Below are positions 54,774-64,000 of a stretch of DNA of 64,000 bases, piece after piece. A program made the position numbers and the translations under genes. Under the pieces are notes generated by a model. The model was not told the DNA's origin and made no database searches. It saw only the letters and a list, made by a program, of their open reading frames with translations. Each line of letters begins with the position of its first letter. Within the stretch, counting starts at the first letter, position 1. Source of the stretch: Phymatolithon calcareum (lineage: Eukaryota > Rhodophyta > Florideophyceae > Hapalidiales); contig OZ345356.1 of the NCBI GenBank assembly GCA_977006965.1, forward strand, positions 2,046,001 to 2,110,000, in the 5' to 3' direction.

Positions 54774-57178
54774 GAAGAAGAAGAAAGGTAGATTTTTAAT
54801 TAATATTACCAACGCATCTGCTGACGCTTGGGGCAACTTTCCTAGGGCCCAGAGATTCTGTCTATGGAAGAGTTTCTTTTCTTGTTGGTGTAACACGATT
54901 CAGTGGACTACAAAAACCCACCTCTGGTCTCCTTCAGGACCTCGAGGGGGAAAATTACTCCCCTGTCCTGTGACACGCTGTGATTTCAAGTTTCTAGCCG
55001 TCCTTACTTGTCCGCAGCCTGAAACATGGTTAGGAGTTCGTCGAGAGCTCGCTTAGTCCAGGCGCTGTCCTCTTTGGAGAGTCTGTCTTTTGCGAGGCCA
55101 TTTATCACGTTTTCGATGGCATCTTTCCCACATTGGCCGATGAGTTCGGTAAGGGTGGAGGTGCTCATTGGAGGGAACATTCCAAATGACCACTTGATGG
55201 CACGTGTTCTATGTCTTCTTGAGTTGAAGAGAAGGTGCGGGGGTAACGACACTTTCGCGTGCGGCATCGGTCATTTTTTTCGACTTTTCGAAATCCTCTG
55301 CAGCCTCCAGTATCTTTTTTCTTTGGTATTTCTCGATGCTTGTCGTAGATGTCGTTTCGTTTGCAGCTTCGCACAGTAAGCAATTCACTCTCGCGTGGAC
55401 AATATCTCTCTCCGCTTCTAGACGTTCCTTGTTCGCGATCTCTGTTGTTGGACCAGACATCAGCGCATCGCATCTTCTTATCAATCTCTGCACAAAGCGT
55501 CTCGCAAGGACGTCTCTTTTTCCTTTAGGTTGGAGGATTCGACACATGGCCCTGCACCTGTCCAAGCTTCTTTTTCCTGGTTTCCCAAGGATTTGCCCGA
55601 AGAACATAGATTCAAACTTCCAGACTTCGGACGCCACCTTCACGGCCCAAGGCATGAGGTGTAGAACGTATTCCCATCTTGACTGCACAAGAGATTTGTA
55701 CAGCCTAATCGCCCTCGCGGGCTGGACACCATTAGTAAACACCCCCAGCCGTCGGAGATATCCAAGCACGTTCTTTCATTTCTTGATCCTGTCTGTCAGT
55801 TTGGTGTCTGAAGCTCCCTGCTCCGTTAGAGTTACCCCGAGGTATTTTACCTCCCGGAGAGTCTTTAGCCGCCGCCCTAAGAGCCGGAAGCTATGACCTG
55901 CCGTGTCCTTGGTCCAAAGAATTACGCTTTTCACGGTGTTCCACACAGTACCATTCCTCTGCGCCCACTCCGAGGCTATATCCAGGATACTTTGGAGGCC
56001 TTCCACTGATTTTGCGGACAATTTCACGTCGTCTGCTAACATTTTGCAGGGCTCGTTTGTGATATTCCTCGGCGTGGAGTCTAGCGCAACGACAAACGTG
56101 TCCATGAAGATATTGCACAGGCACGGACTGAGAGGGGACCCCTGCGGAGCGCCTCTGTCAATGGTATACCACACGGCATCCTCGTCGTCTCCGGTCTGTA
56201 TTAAAGAGGGATCTAGAAATGGAATAACCACTTCGGCGATCTCTGGTTCCAGCATCTTCCTTATTCTCTCTGCAAGCTAATTCCTTGGTACGGAGACGTA
56301 GGCAGATTTAAGGTCTAAGACTGCCACGCAGCTGTGGCCTGATTGTCGGAGGGCTTCAGCATGGAGAAGCGCCAACTCAGTGCCCTTTCGTTTCTGGAAC
56401 CCAAGCTGTGAAATATGGAACTTGTATTTCCTTCTGATCATCTTGTCTAAGGCCATTTCGAGTATCTTCCTCATGTGGCTTAAGAGGGAGATTGGGCGGT
56501 AGCTCGTCGGCATTGCAGTATCTCCATCCTTGTAGATAGGTACAATTTCTGCTGTTCTCAAAGCCAAGGGTGTGGTTTGCAAGCGACCTCAAGCTTCCCA
56601 AATGGCAAATAGTACTCTGGTGCTTAGTACTGGGTCCACTTTGAACATTTCGGTTTGTACTTTGTCCAGACCAGGGGCCTTACCAATTGGACTCTCCCTG
56701 ATGAACGCTTCTATGTCGCTTCCGAAAGTCCAAGGGGGAACAAAGGATTTAGTTTCTCCGAGACATCCTTCCACGGGGCAGCAGAGGCTTGAGAGGTGGG
56801 CAAGGAAAAGTGCAGGTGACAGCGTACTTCCTTGCTTGACATTTTCGGTCTTTCGCCTGGAGAGAGCTCCTGCCATTTTGGACGTCTTCTCAAGGGCTAT
56901 TGCTTCTGAGAGTTCGTCCAGGTCATCCAGGAATAGATTGCAGGACGCTTTTTTGGCGCCAATTACCTCTTTGCTCATTTTTTTCTTGGAACCCTTGTGA
57001 GCTAGAATATCGACCTTGCTCTTTATTTTCCGCGCTCTTCTAAACAGCTTTGTTCGTTGTTTTGCCATCTCTTTAAGAGTGGGCGTCCAGAACGTGTTTC
57101 GAGCTCCTTCCATTGGAAGTGTTTTCCTCCAAGGCTGGATAAAGATCCCCACAACAGATTCATACATTGAATCCAGAC
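54774..57178 (-). mobile_element. NLR-4 LINE, 2.4 kb, with most of the RT
   Basis: The 12-bp duplication gcatgcgttgta (54762-54773, 57179-57190). On the minus strand, in several frames, it encodes TFWTPTLKEMAKQRTKLFRR, SPIGKAPGLDKVQTEMFKVD, IVPIYKDGDTAMPTSYRPIS, LGFQKRKGTELALLHAEAL, LDLKSAYVSVPRN, GAPQGSPLSPCLCNIFMDT, the active site as MLADDVKLSA, VKYLGVTLTEQG, LVQSRWEYVLHLMP, and the C-terminal AIKWSFGMFPPMST. Breaks lie near 56585, 56277, 55770 and 55230. The endonuclease is missing. The 3' end has the GCATCTGCTGACGC palindrome and an agaagaagaa tail on the plus strand. It is the longest NLR-4 copy in the window. Confidence 0.9.
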
Positions 57179-57190
57179 GCATGCGTTGTA

Positions 57191-57661
57191 CAAAAGCGAT
57201 GGTAACACACTAACCGGGATGAACAGTTGTTGATTTTTGAAGTATTTTCGTCCTGCACAACTTGGAAATGCGAAAAAGCTAACCGGATGAAGCCAGAAAC
57301 CAATTGATCAGTGCTGGTTATCACTGCTGTGCAAAATTGTACAGTACTGTTTACTATTACGGAATTGTAAGCTGGGCGTGATTGACTTCGGAATCATGCG
57401 CTCGTCTTGAGCCAAGGGAACCAAAAATCGGGAATGCACTCTCGAGACACAATGCGCTGCTCTCGAGACTGATGGGAATGCTACAGTAAAGAAGTTCCCA
57501 AAAATACCGGCAGGTACAATACTTTAGTTGGGTCAGAAAGATTTTCGCTTCGAGGTGCACTGTAAATATCGCGGTCGAACACGATGTTGGGGGCAGAGCA
57601 AAATAAGATTTCGTTTCGTGAAATCAATTCTTTTTTCACTTTATTCAACAAATCATGATGA
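57191..57661. other. Upstream region of peroxidase 2, no gene
   Basis: No coding frame is supported. ttgtacagtactg near 57336 repeats the GTAC-type word of the 46-kb tract. It ends in the hairpin pair described next. Confidence 0.4.
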
Positions 57662-57739
57662 ACTCTGTTGACTGTCAACAGAGTAAACATCCGCTTTCAT
57701 GATATCTGTCAGACAGACATCATGAAAGCGGACGTTTAC
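57662..57739. repeat. Two adjoining perfect or near-perfect hairpins
   Basis: Hairpin 1 has 11-bp arms actctgttgac / gtcaacagagt around a single T (57662-57684). Hairpin 2 has 20-bp arms at 57683-57702 and 57720-57739 with one mismatch, and a 17-nt loop containing the palindromic tctgtcagacaga. They overlap by 2 bp and lie 223 bp before the peroxidase 2 ATG. They could be a regulatory or cruciform site, or the relic of a foldback element. Confidence 0.8.
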
Positions 57740-57961
57740 GAGATAGATAACATTTTACGCTCCCCTCATCAGAAAGTAGGAAGGAAATCAAAACAGAAGG
57801 GTAAGCGACGAAAGGTGAAACGAAGCCAACCTGCCCTGGCTTGTCCTTTTAAGGTACCAATCCCAGGATGGCACTCCTGGCATTCCACAGCCCAAGAAAG
57901 CCCCACAAGTCGCTCGACAACGCGCTTCGTGTACCAAGTCTACCACACCACATTCGTCGTT

Positions 57962-59734
57962 ATGGGTCTTGTCTCGTCATGCAGAGACCTCTCTTTGCTG
58001 CTCCTGCTCACCGTGCCCGTGTTCTCGCTTCTCGAATGCAAAGCCGAAACACCACCAGAAAAAGTCACTGCTAACTTCAACCGCAATGCTCCCGTGTTCA
58101 AGCCTAATCACTGGTACTTGCGACACCTCTACAATCTCGGTGGAATGGCAACACAGTTCCGCGGTTTTCTGCAATTTAACCAACGTCGTCGCCCGAGTAG
58201 TACCGCATCCATCCGCCATCGCTTCGGACATAAATGCCGTTCATGGCCGCCCAAGACGCGCACATTTGACGGCTTCTGCAACAACTGGCACCGTCCCCGC
58301 ACAGGAGCCGCAGGCACCCCATTCAAGCTCCTCTCTCCTTCTCACACCTTCCTCAATATTTCCGACACGACACTTCCGAATCCGCGTGTGATCTCCAACG
58401 TAATATCCACGGACAACGGCAGCACGGGAAATCACCGCAACTTGTCGGAGCTGTTCACCTTTTTCGGTCAGTTGCTCGACCACACCCTGACAGAAACGGA
58501 GAACGACAACACGTCCATCCCAATCCGAATTCCCGCCAACGACACCACATTTCACGGTCGTGGTGTGATCCCCTTCTTTCGCACACACAAAGAGCGCGTC
58601 AAGGACGATTGGGCCCCCGTCAATCTGCTGCCGAGCTTCATCGACGCCGGAGCTATTTACGGGCCTAGCGAGCAGCGCTCGCGGAGGTTGCGCAAGTTCG
58701 AAGACGGTCTGCTTCGAGCAGGAGAATCAGAAGAAGACAACCTGCTGCCGACGGATGAACAGGGGTTTTACATGTCCGGCGACAACCGCGCGAATGAAAA
58801 CCCGGCACTCACGGCGATGCACACGCTGTTCTTCCGCGAACACAACCGCGTGTGCGGCGAGCTGAAAAAGGCATTTCCGAGATGGGGCGACGAGAAATTG
58901 TATCACATCGCGCGCAAGATTGTCGGCGCGGAAATGCAGGCAATCGTTTACTACGAGTTCCTCCCCGCCGTGCTGGGGCACAGGTTGAAACCGTACACGG
59001 GATATCGTCGCTGGGTGGATCCGAGAATCTCCAACGAGTTTTCAACCGTTGCATACCGCGTCGGACATTCGTTGATCAACCGTTACATCACCTCCATCAG
59101 CGCCGCGGGAACGGTCAACAAGGTTGAACTACGCAGGGCCTTTTTCAAGCCAGCACGGTTCAAGACCATCGGGGTGGACAGTCTGCTCCGCGGGATGATA
59201 AAGACGGAGGCCGCGGAAGTCGACGTGAAGGTCACGGACGCGGTGCGCAACTTCTTGGTCGGTGACGCTCGTTCCGATTTGCGACTCGACCTTGCAGCAC
59301 TGAACGTGCAGCGCGGGCGCGATCACGCAGTGCCGCACTACAATGCCATGCGGAAGATGTACGGCCTGTGGGCGGTGGAGAGTTTTAAAGAAATTACAAG
59401 CAACTCGGAGCTGTCGGCAAGATTGGAGAGGGTGTACGGGGATGTGAATCTCGTCGACGCGTGGATTGGCGGGCTGGCGGAGGACCATGCGAAGGGTTCT
59501 TCGCTGGGACCACTGTTTAAGAGGGCGTGGATTGAGGAGTTTACAAGGCTGCGCGATGGGGATCGGTTGTACTTTCGAAGATGGGGTATGTTCCCGGTTT
59601 GGTGGAGGTGGAGAGTTCCTACTTTGCGCAGACTCACGGGGTGGAAGATGAAGGGCGGGATTATGCGCAGGGTGATTTTGGAAAATACTGATGTTGATGA
59701 GAAGATGGTCAAGTGGAATCCGTTCATGGTGTAG
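57962..59734 (+). CDS. Secreted animal-type haem peroxidase 2
   Basis: 590 residues from the ATG at 57962, chosen because a signal peptide follows at once (LSLLLLLTVPVFSLL, residues 10-24). The frame is open 98 codons further upstream with another ATG at 57722, but that would bury the signal. Catalytic layout is the same as in peroxidase 1: GQLLDHT with Asp173 and His174, GDNRANEN with Arg276 and Glu279, YRVGHS with His369, NVQRGRDH with Asn448. The same Asp-to-Thr change follows the distal His, and LLPSFIDAGA replaces the calcium loop. The paralogue is about two-thirds identical by eye, with the most difference in the first 60 residues and around 440-460. Both are intronless and on the same strand, so they arose by local duplication later parted by LINEs. 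Likely an extracellular oxidant-burst or halogenation enzyme; the substrate is inference. Confidence 0.93.
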   Translation: MGLVSSCRDLSLLLLLTVPVFSLLECKAETPPEKVTANFNRNAPVFKPNHWYLRHLYNLGGMATQFRGFLQFNQRRRPSSTASIRHRFGHKCRSWPPKTRTFDGFCNNWHRPRTGAAGTPFKLLSPSHTFLNISDTTLPNPRVISNVISTDNGSTGNHRNLSELFTFFGQLLDHTLTETENDNTSIPIRIPANDTTFHGRGVIPFFRTHKERVKDDWAPVNLLPSFIDAGAIYGPSEQRSRRLRKFEDGLLRAGESEEDNLLPTDEQGFYMSGDNRANENPALTAMHTLFFREHNRVCGELKKAFPRWGDEKLYHIARKIVGAEMQAIVYYEFLPAVLGHRLKPYTGYRRWVDPRISNEFSTVAYRVGHSLINRYITSISAAGTVNKVELRRAFFKPARFKTIGVDSLLRGMIKTEAAEVDVKVTDAVRNFLVGDARSDLRLDLAALNVQRGRDHAVPHYNAMRKMYGLWAVESFKEITSNSELSARLERVYGDVNLVDAWIGGLAEDHAKGSSLGPLFKRAWIEEFTRLRDGDRLYFRRWGMFPVWWRWRVPTLRRLTGWKMKGGIMRRVILENTDVDEKMVKWNPFMV

Positions 59735-59749
59735 TTTTGAGGGATTGGG

Positions 59750-60074
59750 GGGGACACATTGACTCCGGGTGGGGGTTACGAACAATGAAATAAGATTGTG
59801 AATGTAGACGAAGGAGCATTTGACTGAGAATTCATGGCATCATTTGCTGACCCTTCCGGTTATACAGGTGTGCAGATTGTGCAGTCGTCAGGATTCGTTG
59901 AAGTGGCTTGTTTGTTTGTTTGTTTTTTATCTCGATCTCCGCTAGGTGCCAGAACTTCAGAACTTTAGTGAACGCAATAAAGCTGTGTCGGTAATGTGTG
60001 GCCGGCGGGTGGAGCCCTCTAGGATATCGCATCCTATAATGCTGCCGGGCCTGACCCAGTGCATCTGAGGAGCT
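59750..60074. other. Downstream flank of peroxidase 2, no gene
   Basis: aaataag at about 59789 may serve as a polyadenylation signal. A (TTTG)n run lies at about 59908-59924. Confidence 0.4.
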
Positions 60075-60087
60075 CCATCCAGAGTTC

Positions 60088-60699
60088 AGACGTCATCAAG
60101 CAGAAAGGTTTGCATTAAGCCTGGTAAGGCACAAAAAGCGCCTTGAAGAAACAGAAGAGTACGTTGGAAGAGATGAGGACGTAAAGGAAGCAATGAAGGA
60201 TATTGAATATCTCAAGATGTATGAAGACTTGCGACAAGCCCTTCAGAAATCCCAGGAGGGATCTGTCACGAAGAAGACGAGGAGAGAAGAAACAATTAAG
60301 GTATGGGAAAAGGAAGAAGAAGGCAGGTCAATGAAGATTCCTATTGAAGGCAAGCTACCAGGGATCCTTTACATAGGAGAAAGAACAACACGTTTAAGGT
60401 GCCTAAGGTTGACATTCAACCGAGCACCCCTTTGGAGGAAATCAGTGTTGGGTGCGTACTGTGGGATTACCGCGGTGGTCGAACTAGTCGCCTTACAACG
60501 TACTCTAGCGTCATCGAAGATGAGTACAGAAATTGAGTTTGAGTGCAAGAGACTTACCGGAGCTCTTGTTGGGAGAGAATTACGAATCAAGAACGTTTTG
60601 AGCAGCCAGATGACTATAGCGTAGAGATTATGCAAGAGCTGCCCCGTTACTCCAAGGTGAGGCTTTGGGAGCTCTCAAAAATAAAATCATCAAATATCC
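60088..60699 (+). mobile_element. 5'-truncated NLR-1 LINE, near-identical to the 31-kb copy
   Basis: The 13-bp duplication ccatccagagttc (60075-60087, 60700-60712). It encodes the last 170 or so residues of the NLR-1 ORF. The 143 residues from MKDIEYLKMYEDLRQ to SSQMTIA are identical to those at 30930-31361. No nucleotide difference was seen. It is a very recent insertion, 350 bp after peroxidase 2. Confidence 0.93.
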
Positions 60700-60712
60700 C
60701 CATCCAGAGTTC

Positions 60713-61170
60713 GACCTGGTCAAAACCTGGACTTCCGCTTCCCTGAACAATCTACAAGAACGCAAAGGGGATGGGAGAGTGGGAGAAACAAAAGAAACGA
60801 TTTCTCGATGCGGTCGAGCGGACGGATGCGGATGTTGCACGGATGCACTTTCGTTTCTCGCCGTTGAGATGCGTGAGCTCACGGTTTGGCAGGTGCTATG
60901 ATCCTGAGCTAGGTGTCTTCCGATACATTTGATTTCGGTTCAGTGCTGGTCGCCGCTGGACCGGCTCTTGTGGCGGTTACTGCGGGCTTCGAGTTGGGTA
61001 TGACAATATCCAGGACACTCGTTGAAACGGATGGTCGTGCGGCCGAACGGTGCTGCGGTCAAACCGTATTTTACACGTGGTTCATTGCGTGCCTTTGCTC
61101 TTCGAGGCTTGGGACATTCGTCTTCGTCCCTGCTTCGATTGCTTGATAAACGTTCTTCTGCGTTCCTTGA
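60713..61170. other. No recognised gene
   Basis: GC-richer than the neighbourhood, with overlapping short frames on both strands and no motif. It may be host sequence interrupted by the LINEs on both sides. Confidence 0.35.
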
Positions 61171-61174
61171 AATT

Positions 61175-61540
61175 GTATGTTTTTTTTGCAACTGTTTAGT
61201 TGTATATTTGAAAGCCCTCATTAACACTCCTAAGACTATACGGGAGCAGCTTTTCGTAACTTGTTCATTCTAGTATATCGCCTGGTCCCTAATACAGGGA
61301 CTCGTCGTTTTCCATATTGTCAATTATGGTGACGCTGTAGAGTAGTATGGAGTCTAATGCCTTTTCCGTTCTTATCATTTCTCCGGAGTCCAGTTCATAC
61401 TTTATTAGGTTCATACGTATGGTCTCCAGGTGGCACTCTGCTGCCGTTCCGAATGTTTTCGATATGAGCGTCGTGCTCACTTGAGGGAACCTTCCGCTTG
61501 CGTATAGTGGCTTGTTTGTGCGGTGTAATGAATTCACGGA
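61175..61540 (-). mobile_element. 5'-truncated NLR-6 LINE
   Basis: At left a T-run and gcaactgtttagttgta is the reverse of the NLR-6 tail at 42285. The minus strand encodes SGRFPQVSTTLISKTFG and EKALDSILLYSVTII, the LINE C-terminal domain related to NLR-2 (GRFPPLSTTLLEDKFG). The plus strand after 61540 no longer matches. Confidence 0.65.
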
Positions 61541-61859
61541 ATATTTATGAAGTTCGGATGACTAGATTGCCAATCCTTCACTGAAGTTTTCACTCTCCTT
61601 GCAGTTACTGTGGACGTGCTCGCAAGACAAGCTCAGATTGTAGCTGAATCTCTTTGAATTGTCATGTACCTTAGCTGTTGGTAGAATGGAATGTCATGTA
61701 AGAGACTATCACCCCATGAACATTTCAAGAGGACTTATGTCGGCCACATGGTGAGGATGATAGTGCAACAACTCAGCTAGAAAATCTCCACCTTCTGAAT
61801 CTTTACTCTAGTGCAGTCGTCGTAATAAACGATTCTCAACAACTATTGTCTTGAATGGC
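61541..61859. other. Probably the 5' part of the NLR-2 copy; no gene
   Basis: No confident frame. The last 60 bp before 61860 may be RT thumb sequence of the NLR-2 copy that resumes at 62360. Confidence 0.3.
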
Positions 61860-61880
61860 ACATAGAAACGAAAAACAATC

Positions 61881-62338
61881 GAGTACATGCTAGGGGGCTC
61901 AGATAGAATACCAGACATGAGAGTAGAGCCGCCCTAGTGAGGGGGATATTTGAGGATTTTATTTTTGAGAGCTCCCAAAGCCTCACCTTGGAGTAACGGG
62001 GCAGCTCTTGCATAATCTCTACGCTATAGTCATCTGGCTGCTCAAAACGTTCTTGATTCGTAATTCTCTCCCAACAAGAGCTCCTGTAAGTCTCTTGAAC
62101 TCAAACTCAATTTCTGTACTCATCTTCGATGACGCTAGAGTACGTTGTAAGGCGACTAGTTCGACCACCGCGGTAATCCCACAGTAAGCACCCAACACTG
62201 ATTTCCTCCAAAGGAGTGCTCGGTTGAATGTCAACCTTAGGCACCTTAAACGTGTTGTTCTTTCTTGAGGGTAGCACCTGAGGAAGCCTTGCCCGTATAT
62301 TCGTATGACTGTGGGGCTTTAAAAAATTGCAATAAAAA
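61881..62338 (+). mobile_element. NLR-5 insert carrying a nested minus-strand NLR-1
   Basis: The repeat catagaaacgaa[a/t]acaatc (within 61860-61880 and 62339-62359, one mismatch) brackets it. The outer parts are NLR-5: 61881-61944 and the 3' end 62264-62338 (gaggaagccttgcccgtata, then gtggggctttaaaaaa). The inner 61945-62262 is a minus-strand NLR-1 3' end (gggatatttgaggattttat on the plus strand, then agagctcccaaagcc) with only tgaggg shared at its borders. Confidence 0.65.
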
Positions 62339-62359
62339 ACATAGAAACGAAATACAATC

Positions 62360-63413
62360 ATCGTCAACCATTCAGAATAAATTCATCCAACAGGCCAAGA
62401 TAGCAGTGTATCAGCTGAGATCCCTTGGTGTAAAAGCCCGGGGACTCAGCCCCTTAAAAGCAATCAAGATGTACAAGGCCTTGATACAGCCAAGATGGGA
62501 ATATGCCATGCACCTGACGCCACGGACGACAAGAGTTCAAACAGCTATTGCAGACGTGGAGAAGACTTTTTTTGGACAAGTATTTGGTCCAATCGCAAAA
62601 AATCGAACCGCCAGACTTCGTCTTCTCTGTCGCATACATAATGCGGATTACAGAAGATTAGTTCTAGCGTTACGAATGCTTGAACGAGCCAGAACAAGGA
62701 AAATGGGCTTGCTCGCAGTCCCAAGAGAGGAAAGAGAAGTTGAGGAATTGCAATGGGTGTGTCGTGACATATCATCAATGTTACATCACGACCTATTCGA
62801 GATGGCACTAACCTATCTTAAGCAGCGAGTTTCAGCAAAATCGTTAAGGGACCTGCTCTTTAAAGACGAAGGAGAAGGCTTGGAGGCGAGCAGAAAGAGG
62901 AATATTCCTTATGATATTTCCGGGTCTACTCCCGCCATCATCAGACTACCGAAAGCATGTCACCGCCAATTGGCGATTAAATGGGCATTCGGACGTTTTC
63001 CCCCATTGAGTACCACACTTCTGGAAGACAAATTCGGTGAAATCGTACCAACTCTCATGAACAAGCTCGAAGTGTACCTTCAAAGATATCGACTAACAGA
63101 AGAGGAGACTAGTGAGACTGAAAAGGCACTTGACAAAGTACTATTCCTCACAATCGTCTTTTATGACGACATGGAATAGACCAAGACAAAATAGAACGGC
63201 GACGCTGAGATTCCTACGAACACGACAAGTGGACTCTAAGCTTTTCCCTCCACCTTCTCTGGAGGAGGGTTTTTGCAGCTAGGGCTGCGACGATAGCAAC
63301 GAGCTTTTGAGGGCTTTAACGGAGCTACCAAGGTAGTAGCATCTGAAACGCATCTCCCTTACAGTCTTATGAGTGTTTATGAGGGCGTTTAATAAATTCA
63401 AAATTCAAAAAAA
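62360..63413 (+). mobile_element. NLR-2 LINE, best-preserved copy
   Basis: An open frame to TAG at 63177-63179 encodes QQAKIAVYQLRSLGVKARGL, IKMYKALIQPRWEYAMHLTP, TFFGQVFGPIAKNRTARLRL, then the C-terminal domain AIKWAFGRFPPLSTTLLED and EETSETEKALDKVLFLTIV. The 3' UTR has a ccctcca...tggaggag hairpin followed by gtttttgcagc, and ends aaattcaaaaaaa. A further short tail (attcaaaattcaaaaaacaa) at about 63453 may be a second truncated copy. Confidence 0.85.
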
Positions 63414-63914
63414 ACCTGTGTAATAAAAGTGTAGAAAAGCGTTTAATTAATTCAAAATTCAAAAAACAAATCTGTCAATCACCGCCTCGCAAAAAAACTC
63501 AGATTGTTCCACGTCATGGGCGACTCAGCGGGGATCCGCAGAGCCAGCGCCATCCTCGCGAGTCCGCTCGTACAATACCAGTCTCTTAACTTTAGCTATA
63601 GTTATTTTGATGAGTTTTTATTAAAAAATGATATTAGAGTCTGAATACAGATACTTTTCGAGGCCAAAACGGAATGGGAAGATGAGTTACTTGAATAGTG
63701 GTTTACACTATTTTACTGTATACTGGACTATTTGGAGTTTTCTTGGCATGCGGTTGCAACACTCTAGAATCGATACAGTATATCGCCCGGCCAAGAAAAC
63801 AGTAATATACAGTAGAAGCCTCCAGACTCTCGCCCCACTACGGTGGTCTCATGGCCAACCTTCGATAAAATACCGGGCCTAGAAACGAAAGCTGGGCGTA
63901 GAGGTCATAGAGAG
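63414..63914. other. No recognised gene
   Basis: Holds the short NLR-2-like tail near 63440-63470 and AT-rich sequence. Frames are short and unsupported. Confidence 0.4.
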
Positions 63915-64000
63915 CAGAAGAAGAAATGTAGATTTTTATTTTCAATACGTTTAAGATAGTTACCAATGTATCTGCTGGCGCTTGGGACAACTTTTCGAGT
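63915..64000 (-). mobile_element. NLR-4 tail running off the window
   Basis: gcagaagaagaaatgtagat, then ttaccaatgtatctgctggc and gcttgggacaactttt is the NLR-4 3' end on the minus strand. Its 5' part lies beyond the window. Confidence 0.75.

Noticed and set aside
57668-57961. 98-codon N-terminal extension of peroxidase 2
   Set aside because: The frame begins with a non-ATG codon, runs through the hairpins, and would place the signal peptide inside the protein.
1-64000. Prokaryotic features, CRISPR, rRNA, tRNA
   Set aside because: No direct-repeat/spacer array, no ribosomal RNA segment and no cloverleaf-like sequence was recognised on reading both strands.

Overview
This looks like nuclear DNA of a multicellular eukaryote. 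The best guess is a florideophyte red alga of the Chondrus crispus type. The guess rests on two intronless secreted animal-type haem peroxidases side by side, intronless genes in general, and a genome fabric built of nested retrotransposons. No taxonomic marker was seen, so the species is inference. The long protein frames are eukaryotic retroelements, and there is no operon, CRISPR, rRNA or recognisable tRNA.

Host genes are few. They are a TATA-preceded 148-residue orphan (420-866), a secreted galaxin-like di-cysteine repeat protein (23794-24354), a broken single-RRM RNA-binding protein gene (28881-29206), and two haem peroxidases of 586 and 590 residues on the + strand (50802-52562 and 57962-59734), 5.4 kb apart. 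The peroxidases keep the catalytic residues but have lost most of the usual calcium site. A strong pair of hairpins lies upstream of the second one.

The rest is mobile DNA. At 5.4-8.2 kb there is a minus-strand gag-like/RT-RNase H element with no integrase or recombinase (DIRS/Ngaro-like at best). At 9.8-11.4 kb there are LINE fragments and a hAT transposase tail. At 13.3-23.2 kb four elements are nested: a LINE, split by a DNA element with 13-bp inverted termini and a CTAG duplication, which holds a Ty3/gypsy chromovirus, whose 5' LTR holds another LINE. The 23-35 kb stretch is a mosaic of LINE tails, including a 2.1-kb LINE with an intact RT frame and a smaller LINE inside it, followed by a foldback element and two copies of a 400-bp TTACAG-rich repeat. 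A decayed Ty1/copia pol lies at 37.8-38.7 kb. The 39-48 kb and 53-64 kb stretches are dominated by 5'-truncated LINE copies, many bounded by exact 11-15 bp target duplications.

For this report the LINE families are named by their 3' ends. NLR-1 ends near ...aaataaaatcatcaaatat. NLR-2 ends near ...aaattcaaaaaa. NLR-3 ends in aaacagaaatccatcc with (ATCC)n. NLR-4 has a GCATCTGCAGACGC palindrome and a (TTC)n tail. NLR-5 ends near gaggaagcc...ggggctttta. NLR-6 ends near gggcttt...gttgcaaaaaaa. NLR-7 has a C-terminal CysCys...ETVEHLLL motif. NLR-8 ends near caataaatccacttaattac. These are working labels, not published names. They explain most of the non-genic sequence and show that several LINE families have been active against one another in the same interval.
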